DNA of 64,000 bases from assembly GCA_036426205.1 (NCBI GenBank), contig WSYH01001936.1, positions 1-64,000 on the forward strand. Direction: 5' to 3'. This stretch comes from Ascaphus truei. Its lineage: Eukaryota; Chordata; Amphibia; Anura; Ascaphidae. Position 1 is the first letter of the stretch; every line of letters begins with the position of its first letter. Shown here one piece after another: positions 48,046 to 58,970 of this stretch. Under the pieces are notes generated by a model. That model was given only the letters and a program-made list of their open reading frames with translations. It was not told where the DNA came from and ran no database searches. The translations under genes were made by a program, and so were the position numbers.

Positions 48046-48614
48046 TTTCTTGAAAATCCGTCGGCTTGTGGGGTGTGCCGTCTGCCCCAAATTAATAAAG
48101 AGATCCAAAAAAACTCCACGTGTGTTTTACTGCAACTAAAAGTAAGTTTTATATTCATGTCGTTTTGATTGAGAGCATCGACGAAGCCCTTGAACCCCGC
48201 GGCAGTTCCCTGCCAGAGGATCAGCACATTGTCGATGTATCTCAAACCAACAACAACGTGTGAGTAAAGTCTGCATTCTCCTCAAAACACAATTTTCCGT
48301 TCCCACCAGCCCAGAAGAGGTTAGCATTGGAGGGGTGCACACGTAGCACCCATTCAGTACCTCTTTTCTGCAGTAGTACTTATTCCTGGAGTAAAGTAAT
48401 TATGCTGAGGATAAACCTCAATAGCTTCAGGATAAGGTCCTCAATCCAGCGGAGACATCTGCATAGAAAATAGAACTGTGTGTGCGCCGCAACCATCTTC
48501 ATGATCTATACAAGTTAAAAGAGACTCCACACACACAGTCGCGAGAAGTGTATTCCATCGACCGTGATGTGGGCCCGCCGCCAACACATCACATTGTGTC
48601 TCTAATGTACAGAT
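48046..48614 (-). pseudogene. Second PLE RT fragment with YIDN box, frameshifted
   Basis: From 48614 leftward this fragment repeats the finger/palm part (CAPSNANLF readable near 48330) in a low-quality copy. It then reads RYIDNVLILW (YIDN at 48228-48239) and KLTFSCSKTHVEF up to 48060, where it is joined abruptly to the preceding fragment. It borders the 52-N gap. Confidence 0.75.
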
Positions 48615-48666
48615 NNNNNNNNNNNNNNNNNNNNNNNNNNNNNNNNNNNNNNNNNNNNNNNNNNNN
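48615..48666. other. Assembly gap, 52 N
   Basis: The gap separates block D copy 1 from the near-identical copy 2. That arrangement is a warning sign for a false duplication. Confidence 0.95.
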
Positions 48667-49809
48667 GTGTGTGACCACGAAAATTAATTGTAGTAACTGT
48701 TGAGATTTCCTCTGTTGTGCGGGAACCATATATATATTATATAATATTATACCCTCTGCCCATATTATCCCCTTATTTCATCCTTATGTCAGTTTGCACA
48801 CATGTCCCAGCTTCAATTTGCCTGCCTGTGATTTACTCTACTTTTATGCTTACAACAGTGGTGCTGACCACTCCAGTTTGTTTGCATGATCCCTCTGAAA
48901 GGCAGTATGTATCGCTGCTGTATACTAAGCACTGTTTCACTGTGCACACTAACTAGTTCTATTTAAAATGTGTTTTAATACCGATGTAACTATGCATATG
49001 TACTGTGCGATTGCAGTGATGGTTTTGGTCTCCTGATTACACGGGGCTCCTTGGAGAACAGGCGCGCGTGCGCAGTAGAGTGAGCTTAGGGATATGACTG
49101 CGCCTGGCTATGACTCGGCATAGGGCGTGCTGACCTTTGATAGGACGGCACTTGATGACGTCACGGACATGCGTACTGGCATCGTGAGGCGCGAACTGCC
49201 CTGAGTCTGAGTGCTCAGAGATAGAGCTCCCAAACTGCCGGCAGCTCATTATATTGATCTGTTACAGCAGTGATTTAGACAGCCGCGAGTAGATGACTCC
49301 TCATGACATCACACACATGCGCAGGATGCATCAGGAAGGTACAGTTGCCAGCTTTGCCCTTCTTTGAGGGTAGAGGGCGTCCTCATGATAAGCCTCATCA
49401 TTGGTCTATTAACTGTGACACCCCACAGATCCACATAGTAAGTTTGGCATACACACACCTGTTTGCTCTTTGCATTTCAGATTTTTTGATTGAGTTCACA
49501 GTGATTACATCACTAGCCCAATTAGATTCCCTTTTTAAACATGCATGTCCCCTGCCTACCATCACCACTCCCAGTAGAAGGCTCTTGGGAAACGGTAGGA
49601 GCAGGTCAGTGGCAGGATCCCTGGTTTGTCCCCCCTTGGGACAGTTACCATGCTATGAGCTTTGCTCCTTGTTTCCTCCCTCATTCTGCCGTGTGTACCT
49701 GACGTTAGGTGATGTATCATTATTGTTGCTGCAGGCTAAGGTGTGCTTTTCCTGGCTTATATTGGTGTGTCCTTCATGATTTTCCTTGATACTGTGTCAC
49801 TTTTTTATA

Positions 49810-50147
49810 CCCTAGACCAGAGGTGGGCAACCTATTTTTCAATGTAGCCACAGGTGTGGCGAATGAGAATTGAAAATTGCCACCCATGCTTTCGTTTACT
49901 TGCGTCACTACAAATTTAACTTCCCATAAAAAATAACGTTCAAGGTCGGGTCTAGACCCCAGCTGAAGGCAGAGGGGAGTAGTATTGGATGGCTGTGTGG
50001 CGTCAATGACTCATTCCAAGAGGAAGCCAGACACGCATCAGGAAAACGTTATCTTATGTGGGAGCTGGCAAGCTCAAAATTCGCCACACTTTCATGGCAA
50101 TTCGCCATTGTGGCGATGGCGACAGGGTGCCCACCTTGGCCCTAGAC
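49810..50147. mobile_element. hAT-type MITE, second copy in block D2
   Basis: Same insertion as at 44207-44535, with the same CCCTAGAC duplications and CAGAGGTGGGC/GCCCACCTTGG ends. It is 322 bp long and differs by a few one-base indels. It shares its insertion site with copy 1, so it was copied with the block. Confidence 0.88.
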
Positions 50148-50606
50148 TCAAGGGGGATAGAAGTGTGCTGTTATTTTTTGTATTGACCACGTAGCCTTAG
50201 CCACCTCTGTTTGGCCTGTTGTCAGCCTCACTGTGTTAACCTTGTCAGGTACTTAGAGCTTTATCTTGTCAATTTTGGCAATTGCATTGTTCCCATTGGG
50301 ATATATTTGTTGGAGGATTTATAAAGTTCTGCTAGGACATGGGATCCATGCCCTATTTTAATTTTCTTGCTTTGTTTTTTAACTTTTGTTCTGTGAAAAC
50401 AACTTAATAAAAATTATGTGATTTTGTACTGCCAGCATATTAGAGTGCTTTTTGTTCAGGGCTCTTTTTCTCTCACAATATTTACTGCCCTTATAGCACC
50501 ACCGACATATCACTGTGATAGATTAACTCTGTCGGAAATTAGTTGCCATTATCTGTCTGTGGATTGCGGGGTCCTCCTTCTCTCACAAAATATAAAATAT
50601 ATATAT

Positions 50607-50641
<35 letters not shown>

Positions 50642-51560
50642 TATATATTATATATATATATATAATGTATGCTTACTGTGGAGGGTTTTTGGTCACTTTT
50701 TTACCACCATAACCTAATGCAGTGGTGATTACCTAGTCTAGTCTCAAACCTGACTAGCCATGAGACCAGCCTCACACTGATGATTACCCATAAGGTTGAG
50801 AACAATGTACTGCGTGACACCACTTTATTCGAGCAAATACCCAGTATGTATCTGGCAGATACCTGGAATGCGCCGCTCCTCACCTCTGACAAGCCTGTTG
50901 CATTTGCTTCCCAGCCTGGTTCATGCCTGGCTAATGGGCGGACTGATCTGTTTTAAATGATAATATTAGGATTTAATAGGCTGCAATGTTGCGTGTCTAC
51001 CAGATGGCATAAATTCATGAATGTAATGCAGTATATATATATTATATATACTATATATACTGTGCAGTATTGCAGCCAGCAGGAATAAAATGCTCAACCT
51101 GCTGGAAAATAACTCAAGTGCACTCGGGCAGAAAAACAGTCACAAACCTCAATACACACCCGGTATACCCGAATTCGTGGGACTAGCCGTCGATAAAGTG
51201 TGTCGGCCAGTGATGCGTGAGTAGGTCTAATGGTTGCATCTCATCCCAGCCTCTTTTAAAGCTGGTTTTAAAACAGCATGCCTTGGTTGGGGATTGGCTT
51301 GTTGTAATACGAGCTTGAGACAAAAGGTGGCACTGAGTGCTCATTTGCATGTCATTTCCCAGAATCCCTTGCTGCAGTGGAAGTGCGTATGCTGGGTGAC
51401 AATGGGGAAAGACAGGGTTTGCAGAACTGTCTAAGACATGCAAATGAACATACAGTAATATTTACAGTTGCTTTATGCTTTACTGTGGAGGTTTTTGTCA
51501 CTTTTTTTACCCACCTAACCTTAATGACAGTGGGATACCTAGTCTAGTCTCAAACCTGCT

Positions 51561-51633
51561 AGCCATTAAGACCAGCCTCACATGATGATACCCATCAATG
51601 TGAATGAAACATGTATGTGAGTAGGTAATGGCT
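51561..51633 (+). ncRNA. Hammerhead motif, ACATGT variant (block D2 copy)
   Basis: Same fold as 45943-46016: AGCCATTAAG/…TAATGGCT outer stem, TGATGA core, weakened stem II (TACC…ATGT), GAAAC, ACATGT and GTA. The stem II change AGG to ATG weakens it further. Confidence 0.6.
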
Positions 51634-52159
51634 TTGCATCTCATCCCAGCCTCTGTTTAAAACTGTGTTTAAAACAGCATGCATTGGCTTGAGGTTGGTT
51701 TGTGTAATACCAGCTTGAGACAAAAAGGGTGGCATGAGTGCTCATTTGCATGCATTTCCCAGAATCCCTTGCTGCAGTGGAATGCTGTATGCTGGGTGAC
51801 AATGGGGAAAGACAGGGTTGGAGACCGTCTAAGACATGCAAATGAACATACAGTAATATTTACAGTTGATATATATATATATATAATATAAATATATATG
51901 CAATATATGCAAATATATATATACTTATAGCAAATATAGCTGTATGCTCATCTGCATGTCTTAGCAGGTCTGCACACCCCGCCTTTCCCCATTATCACCC
52001 AGCAATACAGCACTTCCCTGCAGCAAGGGATTCTGGGAAATGACATGCAAATGAGCACACAGTGGTTCACTTTTGCCTCAATAACCATTTTTAACATGGT
52101 TCCCCTATAGGCTAGCTTGCTGCATGGTCACAGCTTTGAGCACAGTCAGGGTTTAAGGT

Positions 52160-52241
52160 GCATACCCAGAAAACCACCACAGGACAGCTGTTTGACCTTG
52201 ATGGGTCTCATCAGTGTGGGGTTGATTTTTAATGGGAATGC
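52160..52241 (-). ncRNA. Hammerhead motif, ACAGCTGT variant (block D2 copy)
   Basis: Identical in all visible positions to 46542-46625: intact CTGATGA, perfect GACC/GGTC stem II, but CAAAC in place of GAAAC. Confidence 0.65.
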
Positions 52242-53280
52242 AAGAGAGGCTTATGGGATAGGCCAAACCATAATACTGAGTTAAGTTATGGTGAGTAAAA
52301 AAGTGACAAAAACCCTCCACAGGAAAGCAAATATGCAAATATAGATGTATGCTCATCTGCATGTCTAGGCAGGTCTGCAACCCCGCCTTTCCCCATTGTC
52401 ACCCAGCATACAGCGCTTCCACTGCAGCAAAGGATTCTGGGAAATGACATGCAAATGAGCACTCAGGTCACCTTTTGGTCTCAAGCTCGTTTACACAAGC
52501 CATCCTCAAGCCAATGATGCTTTTTAAACAAAGCTTTTTAGACCGGAGGCTGGGAGGATGATGGCAGATGGGATAAAATAAAAAATATATCACACCACAC
52601 ACACCAACACACACACACAGCACACACAACCACCCACACACAACACCACACACACACATCACACACACACACATCGACATCACACGAGATACACATATAT
52701 ATATATATAATATATATATATATATAGATTATATATATAATATATATATATACACACAGGTAAACCCCGTGTATAACGTGATCGATTGTTTTATAACGCG
52801 GTTTTTTCCGTTGTCCCCGTTTTAAAAAAAAAAAAATTTAAATTTAAAAATTTTTTTTTTTTGCCACTCTGCACACACACTGCCTCATTGCTCACACTGA
52901 CACACACTGCTTTGCTCACATCACACACTGACAACGCCTCCATTCTCACACTGCACACTGCACACCACCTCATTGACTCACACTTGCACACACTTGCACA
53001 CTGCTCATTGCTCACACTGCTCACACTGACACACAGCACCACACCACTGCTCACATGCTCATGCTCACACTGCTCACACTGCTCACACTGACACACACTG
53101 TCATTGCTCAACACTGACACCACGGCCATTGCTCACACTGCACAACACTGCTCACACTGACACACTGCACACACTGCAAACACACACACACACACACACA
53201 CCCTCCCAATACACATATACATATCGCCTTACCTTGGGGATGCATTTGGTGAGGCATGTGCGGCCGTGCAGCGGGGGTTG

Positions 53281-54274
53281 GAAATTCATAGGTATATGTA
53301 TGGATCATCATCATTTGCACATTTGTGTGTGACCACGAAAATTAATTGTAGTAACTGTTGAGATTTCCTCTGTTGTGCGAGGAACCATATATATATATAT
53401 ATATATATATACCCTCTGCCCATATTATCCCCTTATTTTCATCCTCTTATGTCAGTTTGCACACATGTCCCAGCTTCAATTTGCCTGCCTGTGATTTACC
53501 TACTTTTATGCTTACAACAGTGGTGCTGACCACTCCACTGTTTGTTTGCATGATCCCTCTGAAAGGCAGTATGTATCTGCTGTAGTACTAAGCACTGTTT
53601 CACTGTGCACACTAACTGTAGTTCTATTTCAAAATGTGTTTTAATCCGATGTAACTATGCATATGTACTGTGCGATGCAGTGATGGTTTTGGTCTCCTGA
53701 TTACACGGGGCTCCTTGGAGAACAGGCGCGCGTGCGCAGTAGAGTGAGCTTAGGGATATGACTGCCTGCCTGGCTATGACTCGGCATAGGGCGTGCTGAC
53801 CTTTGATAGGACGGCACTTGATGACGTCACGGACATGCGTACTGGCATCCGTGAGGCGCGAACTGCCCTGAGTCTGAGTGCTCAGAGATAGAGCTCCCAA
53901 ACTGCCGGCAGCTCATTATATTGATCTGTTACAGCAGTGATTTAGACAGCCGCGCAGTAGATGACTCCTCATGACATCACACACATGCGCAGGATGCATC
54001 AGGAAGGTACAGTTGCCAGCTTTGCCCTTCTTTGAGGGAGAGGGCGTCCTCATGATACAGCCTCATCATTGGTCTATTAACTGTGACACCCACAGATCCA
54101 CATAGTAAGTTTGGCATACACACACCTGTTTGCTCTTTGCATTTCAGATTTTTTGATTGATTTCACCAGGTGATTACACTCACTAGCCCAATTAGATTCC
54201 CTTTTTAAACATGCATGTCTCCCTGCCTACATCACCACTCCCAGTAGAAGGCTCTTGGCCGAAACGCGTAGGAG
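53281..54274 (+). repeat. Partial third copy of block D, ending at the hammerhead-like site
   Basis: It repeats 43010-43990 with fewer apparent errors (for example GTGCGAGGAACC and GAAACGCGTAGG are restored). Similarity stops at GTAGGAG, 4 nt past the predicted cleavage position (after 54270). The hammerhead-like fold core here is CAGTAGA, stem II GGC/GCC, GAAAC, ACGCGT. The sequence after 54274 is unrelated. Confidence 0.75.
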
Positions 54275-55495
54275 ATCTCCATGAATAACTCACTTGGTAA
54301 GTAAATGACCAAACAGAGCAAATGTACAATCAGGGCCCGTCCTGCTCGACAACAAAATATTTATCAACAACCAGGACGGTCTGAAAACAATCCCTTAGCA
54401 CAAAAAAATCACTTTCCTCACCAAAAACACAAAACCGTTAACGGACTTACCTTAGTCCCCTAACAACTCTTAACAACTCTTACACTTTAAAATGGAATAC
54501 AGAACAGAGAAAATAAATTCACGTGAAACTGCCATAGGATTTTACTAGTCACATCAGAAACGACCACGTCAAAAATCAGCTCAACGCACCACCTCAAAAC
54601 AATTTAATCAGGCTGTTTGTCTTAAAAAATGCAGGTAGCCTTACCTGATTCATATGTGAGCTCAGTTTAGTGCGGAGGAGTGATTAATCCGGGGTGCTCG
54701 ATTCGATGATATGGGGCCCTATTCGGGCGCATTGTGGAAAAGCGTAAATAAAAAACACAGTGTGAGGTTATTTGGAAACAAGAATAACACGTGAATTTCT
54801 TCAGTCAAGTGCACAACGAGACAGCTTCAAAACAAAAAAGCTATCTAAATAATCACACGATATATGCCATATATTATACCCTAAATCTAAGCTCAACCCC
54901 TTTATGGGGGGGCTGCAGTCACTAAACATACCCATTTTGTAATACATAACAATATTAAGTGATGTCATTTTGTAATACATAACAATATTGTATAAATACC
55001 TGTCAGCTAGAAACCATTTGGGGTTAAATGGGATGTGCTATTCTGTCGCCTAGCACAATATGTTATGAGAATAAAATTCTATACTTGCAAGAATCTAAAC
55101 CTAAATTCATGGGTTATCATTAACTTAGCCTGGTTACACTTTTCAATTTGAAGCGGATTGGATGAGGAAGAGTCAAATAAATTTAGATAGGAGCAAGAAA
55201 TTCCCATCCTATGCTTCACACATTTGTTATACAGAAATTTGAAACACAGGAAATTAGACTCACAAAGACCAAGACAAGATGGCGTTGAAATCTCACACAA
55301 AAATGGGCATTCATCCTAAATGCTGTTATGTTGTTATGCCCAGACCCCCTAAGTCTCAACTTCGTCAAGGGTTAATGAAAATGACAAGTATCTGAACCGG
55401 TGCGTCCGAGTTAACCTTAAAACCGTACCGATCCAGAGGCAAAAGAGGGAGGCTAGAAGTTTAGAGGTTTAAAAAATGCTAAAACTAGGGTAATT
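54275..55495. other. Non-coding interval upstream of Gypsy 2
   Basis: No reading frame with family features was seen. A 24-bp phrase (CATTTTGTAATACATAACAA plus TATT) occurs at 54933 and 54966, directly followed by TATAAATACC. This could be a promoter of an old LTR, but the sequence does not match the LTR at 56728. A/T-rich elsewhere. Confidence 0.45.
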
Positions 55496-56725
55496 TGGGA
55501 ATCCCAAAGTGGGTGGAACGCCCCTAAGTCTTAGTCCCCAAGCCAGAGATTGGTACAACAAGGTTTTGGTTAATGGACTACGGAACTAACGCGGTGGTGT
55601 CCAATTTGATACTTACCCATGCCCAGGGAGATAACTTGTAGGAGATGGGCAAAGCCCCGATATTTCACACCTAGACCTAACAAAAGGGTACTGGCAGGTT
55701 CCCTTCACAGAAAGGGGCAAAAGAAAAGACGCCTTCCAAACCCCAGACGGCCTCTTTCAGTAAGGGTGTGCCTTTTGGATTACATGGAGCTCCCGCCACA
55801 TTCAAAGAATGATGGATAAAATTTGAAAACCACATGCTCGGTATGCTGCCTGCCCTACCTGGATGAGATGTGGTAATCCATAGTGAAGATTGGCAATCCC
55901 ACCTCCAAAGGTCCAAGCTTGCTCGACGCAGTTCGGTCTGCTGGACTAACTGCTAACCCGCTAAATGCACCATTGGTCTGGAGGAGGGCCAATTATCTGG
56001 GTATTCTATTGGCAGAGGTTTACTCAACCCCCCACACTCAAAGGGAGGCGATTACAAGGTTGGCCAAGGCCAGTTACAAAAAAAACAAAGTAGTAAGGAC
56101 CTTTTTGGGTTAATTGGGTACTATGAAGGTTATTCCCAATTTGCGAATAAGGCAACACCACTAACCGAACCTCACAAAAGCCAAGAGGACCATGATGAAA
56201 AGTGGTCCCCCGGAAAACGAACAGAGACCTTTAGAAGCCGAAAGAAGGCTCTCTGTGCCCAACCAGTTTGTTGGTCACACCTGATTCTCCAAAGAGTAGT
56301 AGTCCAACCCGACGCATGTGAGGTCGGGCTGGGGGGCGGTACTCTCCCAGGAGTCTCAAGGTGGGGAACACCCTATCCTTAATTTAAGTAGCGACACAAA
56401 TCCCCAGGAGAAAAAATACTCCATAGTAGAGAAAGCGTGTCTCGACAATAAGTGGCTGTGAGACGCTAAAATACACCTGTTGGGAGAAAAAGAGGAGGAG
56501 AAAAATTCCCGTTGGTCACAGATCATGGCACCCATTACCTGATGGGTCAAAACAGGGAAAACGAATGCTAGAGGACCAGGTGGTTCCTAAGCCTACAACC
56601 CTTTAAATACTTGTGGAACACAGGTCAGGGCCCACAAACATGGGCAATGCTGCCGGGTTGCAAGGATGGGATGCATCCCTAGATCCATGGTCGCTCATCC
56701 CTCTAGGTCTGAGTGGGGGGGAGGA
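55496..56725 (+). pseudogene. Ty3/Gypsy element 2: RT and RNase H, heavily decayed
   Basis: Shifting between frames, the + strand gives a DTYPMPR-like start (about 55600), GKGYWQVP-like and AFQTPDGLFQ (about 55735-55765), a damaged box around CPTWMRC (about 55850) where YLDD is expected, then DAVRSAGLTANPL (55926-55965) and NYLGILLAEV. VRTFLG and GYYEGYSQFANKATPLTEP follow (about 56095-56170). The RNase H region has VVQPDACEVGLG (about 56285) and EKKYSIVEKACL (about 56410). It ends with a spacer-like WDASLDPWSLIPLG (about 56670-56705). At least eight frameshifts or stops are present. No integrase follows: the polypurine tract comes immediately. Confidence 0.8.
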
Positions 56726-56727
56726 TA

Positions 56728-57297
56728 TGTGACAGAAAACAGGGCGATGGTAATAAATTCCATAATAGGCTCCCAGGATATGACACATGTCTATCTGTCT
56801 GGCCTGGGAGTGAAGCCTATAATACATGCACTCCTCCCACAGTTTTGGGCAAGCGCTGGAACTGAGGGATTTCTGACCTGTAATGCCTAAGTTAGAATCA
56901 GGTATGTAAGACGATTCCTGGTTTGCTCTTGGGGCTCTTTCCAGAGCCTGGAAGGATGCTGAACACAGTGGGGAGAAGCCCGTCCCCACACAGGTTCAAT
57001 TGTTCTAGTCATTGCTAACTCTGCAAAAGTACCTTGTTTTGTTGTTGAAAAGTGGAACCCAAGCCACTTCCACACTTGAGGGTCGGCGAAAAGAAGTTAA
57101 GTATCGCTCAGGTGAGCAGTTTTGTTTTGATGTGTTTGTATGGCACTGTGGAGCTCATTGCCTGGGACTGAATAAAACCAGGCACAGCCTGTTTAAAGGA
57201 ACAGTAACGTTGGACGCCTCCTCATTTAACCACCCAAACGACCGTGTTCAACGTCCCGGACAAGACGCGGAAGCCCGGAGGTAAGCTGTTGTCAACA
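56728..57297 (+). mobile_element. 3' LTR of Gypsy element 2
   Basis: A strong polypurine tract (GAGTGGGGGGGAGGAT, ending 56726) leads into TGTGACAG at 56728. About 570 bp later the sequence ends TTGTCAACA (57297), giving a TGTGACA/TGTCAACA near-inverted pair. An AATAAA signal at 57169 fits the R region. The LTR follows RNase H directly. No matching 5' LTR was seen upstream. Confidence 0.65.
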
Positions 57298-57299
57298 AT

Positions 57300-57344
57300 A
57301 TATATTATGTGTGTGTGTGTGTGGTAATATATATATATATAATA

Positions 57345-57432
<88 letters not shown>
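57300..57432. repeat. (GT)n and long (TA)n microsatellite
   Basis: A short GTGTGT run followed by about 100 bp of alternating TA with few interruptions. The right flank continues as TATTTATATTTATATC. Confidence 0.9.
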
Positions 57433-57437
<5 letters not shown>

Positions 57438-58330
57438 CCCCTGAGGAAAGGTCCCATTCTGTATATGGATGTATTTTGCTTTCTCTAATACACTTTGATT
57501 TTCAACATGAGTGCTGTTCGTGTTACCAATCCTGGAACGGGTTAACGTATAACTATATAATATATATATATATAAGAAAAAAAGGAAGAGAGAAGCGGCA
57601 CGCCCATATCGTGTAATAAGAGTCCTGGAAAGTGGCTCAGTTTGATAATGACAAGCCTCTGCAGCAATTCGGCGGATCAGTTCAATTCAGCGCCGCGGGT
57701 TTGTGGGTGATGGACGTAAGTGTCAAATGGGAGCACTTTCAGGACTCTATTACATTCTTACAGAGGATACCTGCCTGGACAACTTATTGGGACGTTATCC
57801 GATAACTGCAAGACCGGAATTACCCGAGACGCGCAAGATATTACCGGATGGTGGGTGATTAATCACGCAATGCTTGATTTTATTGTACTTTGGAAGTTGC
57901 ATCTTATCCCCTCCCCCCCTCCCCCTCATTAAATTCCTTTTTACGAATGGGCGTGTGCTCTCTCTCCTTTTTTCTTTGAGATTCCCTGTGGATGTGGTTT
58001 GTCCACTTTGAGAGCAGCAGGAGACCCCTCGACACCAGAGCCCACATCATCAAATTGGACTTTTTTGAGGATGGTGTTTTTACATCTTTCCCTTGTTGGA
58101 TAAACAATATTGTATTACCCTTGTTATTAATCTTAGGTTTACAGCCTTTATTATATTATTTGTGCTAGATATGATTTGCCAATTTATCACCTTATAGGTT
58201 TATATAGTGTAGATTTTACTACATTACAGCCAGTTCCATTGTACATAACCGTAAGAAGAGGCGCAGCTTTTTCTTTGTTTGTATATATTATAATTTATCA
58301 TATATCTATATATATATATTATAAATATAT
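57433..58330. other. Non-coding, unclassified repeats
   Basis: No protein-like frame. Contains the phrase CCTGAGGAAAGGTCCC followed by AATACACTTTGATTTTCAAC, a layout common at termini of amphibian interspersed repeats, a short (TA)n at 57555-57573 and a C-rich run at 57910-57928. Confidence 0.45.
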
Positions 58331-58336
58331 ATATAC

Positions 58337-58420
58337 AGTTAAACTCCGTTATAACGCGGTCCTCGGGGTCCCACCCACGACCACCGCGTTAGCGACGGGT
58401 CGCGGGGAAGAAAAAACAAA
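58337..58420 (+). repeat. Tigger/pogo-type terminal sequence with internal palindrome
   Basis: CAGTTAAACTCCGTTATAAC and GCGGTCC…GACCACCGCGTTA form a partial hairpin. The end is related to the termini at 47136 and, inverted, near 62317. A composite element between 58337 and 62317 is possible, but I found no transposase in it. Confidence 0.35.
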
Positions 58421-58619
58421 ATGGCCGCCGCAGCAGCGCATATTCACCTTGCGGGACAGGAGATGGGAGGGGGATTGGCCCCTCCGGTCCCGGCTTCCCC
58501 CTGTCACCGCCCGTGACAGCCGCGGGACCGGAGATGGAGGGGATTGCCCCTCCGGTCCCCGCTTCACCTTCTCCCCACGCTTGTCCACGCTGCTCTGCGG
58601 GCAGGAGGAGGGGGGGGGG

Positions 58620-58970
58620 AGCGTGAGCGGTGTGGTTTGAGGTGTGTGTGTAGTGTGTGAGTGTGTGTGGTGATGATGTCTGTGAGTGTGTGAAAGTGTT
58701 GTGTAAGTATTTGTGTAATGGTATGATGTAAGTGTCTGGAGTGTGTGAAGTTGTGTGAAAGTAGTGTGAGTAGTGTGTTGAGAGTGTAGGGGAAGTGTGT
58801 GAGCATGTTGTCGTGCTGAGAGTGGGATGTAGTGTCGTGAGAGTGGGGTGTAAGTTGTGTGAGTGTTGTGTCACTGTGTAGGTGTGTGAGTGTGTGAGAG
58901 TGTGGTAAGGTGTGTAAGTGTATGGAGAGTGTCGTAAGTGTGTGGAGGAGTGTGTGTCGTGGTGTGTTTT
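58620..58970. repeat. GTGTGAGTG-rich simple satellite
   Basis: About 350 bp of GTGTGTGAG, AGTGTGT and TGTGAAAGT words without a fixed period. The frames across it (Thr/His/Ser-rich on minus) are compositional artefacts. Confidence 0.8.

Larger units (their letters stand above)
48667..53280. repeat. Block D, copy 2
   Basis: Starting at GTGTGTGACCACGAAAATTA, the sequence follows 43050-47650 nearly base for base: PLE terminal region, hAT MITE (element 49818-50139, TSD CCCTAGAC at 49810-49817 and 50140-50147), (TA)n, hammerhead units (folds 51561-51633 on + and 52160-52241 on -), AC run and CA satellite. It ends at GCAGCGGGGGTTGG, where copy 1 instead continues into PLE RT. Differences from copy 1 are scattered one-base indels. 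Confidence 0.85.
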
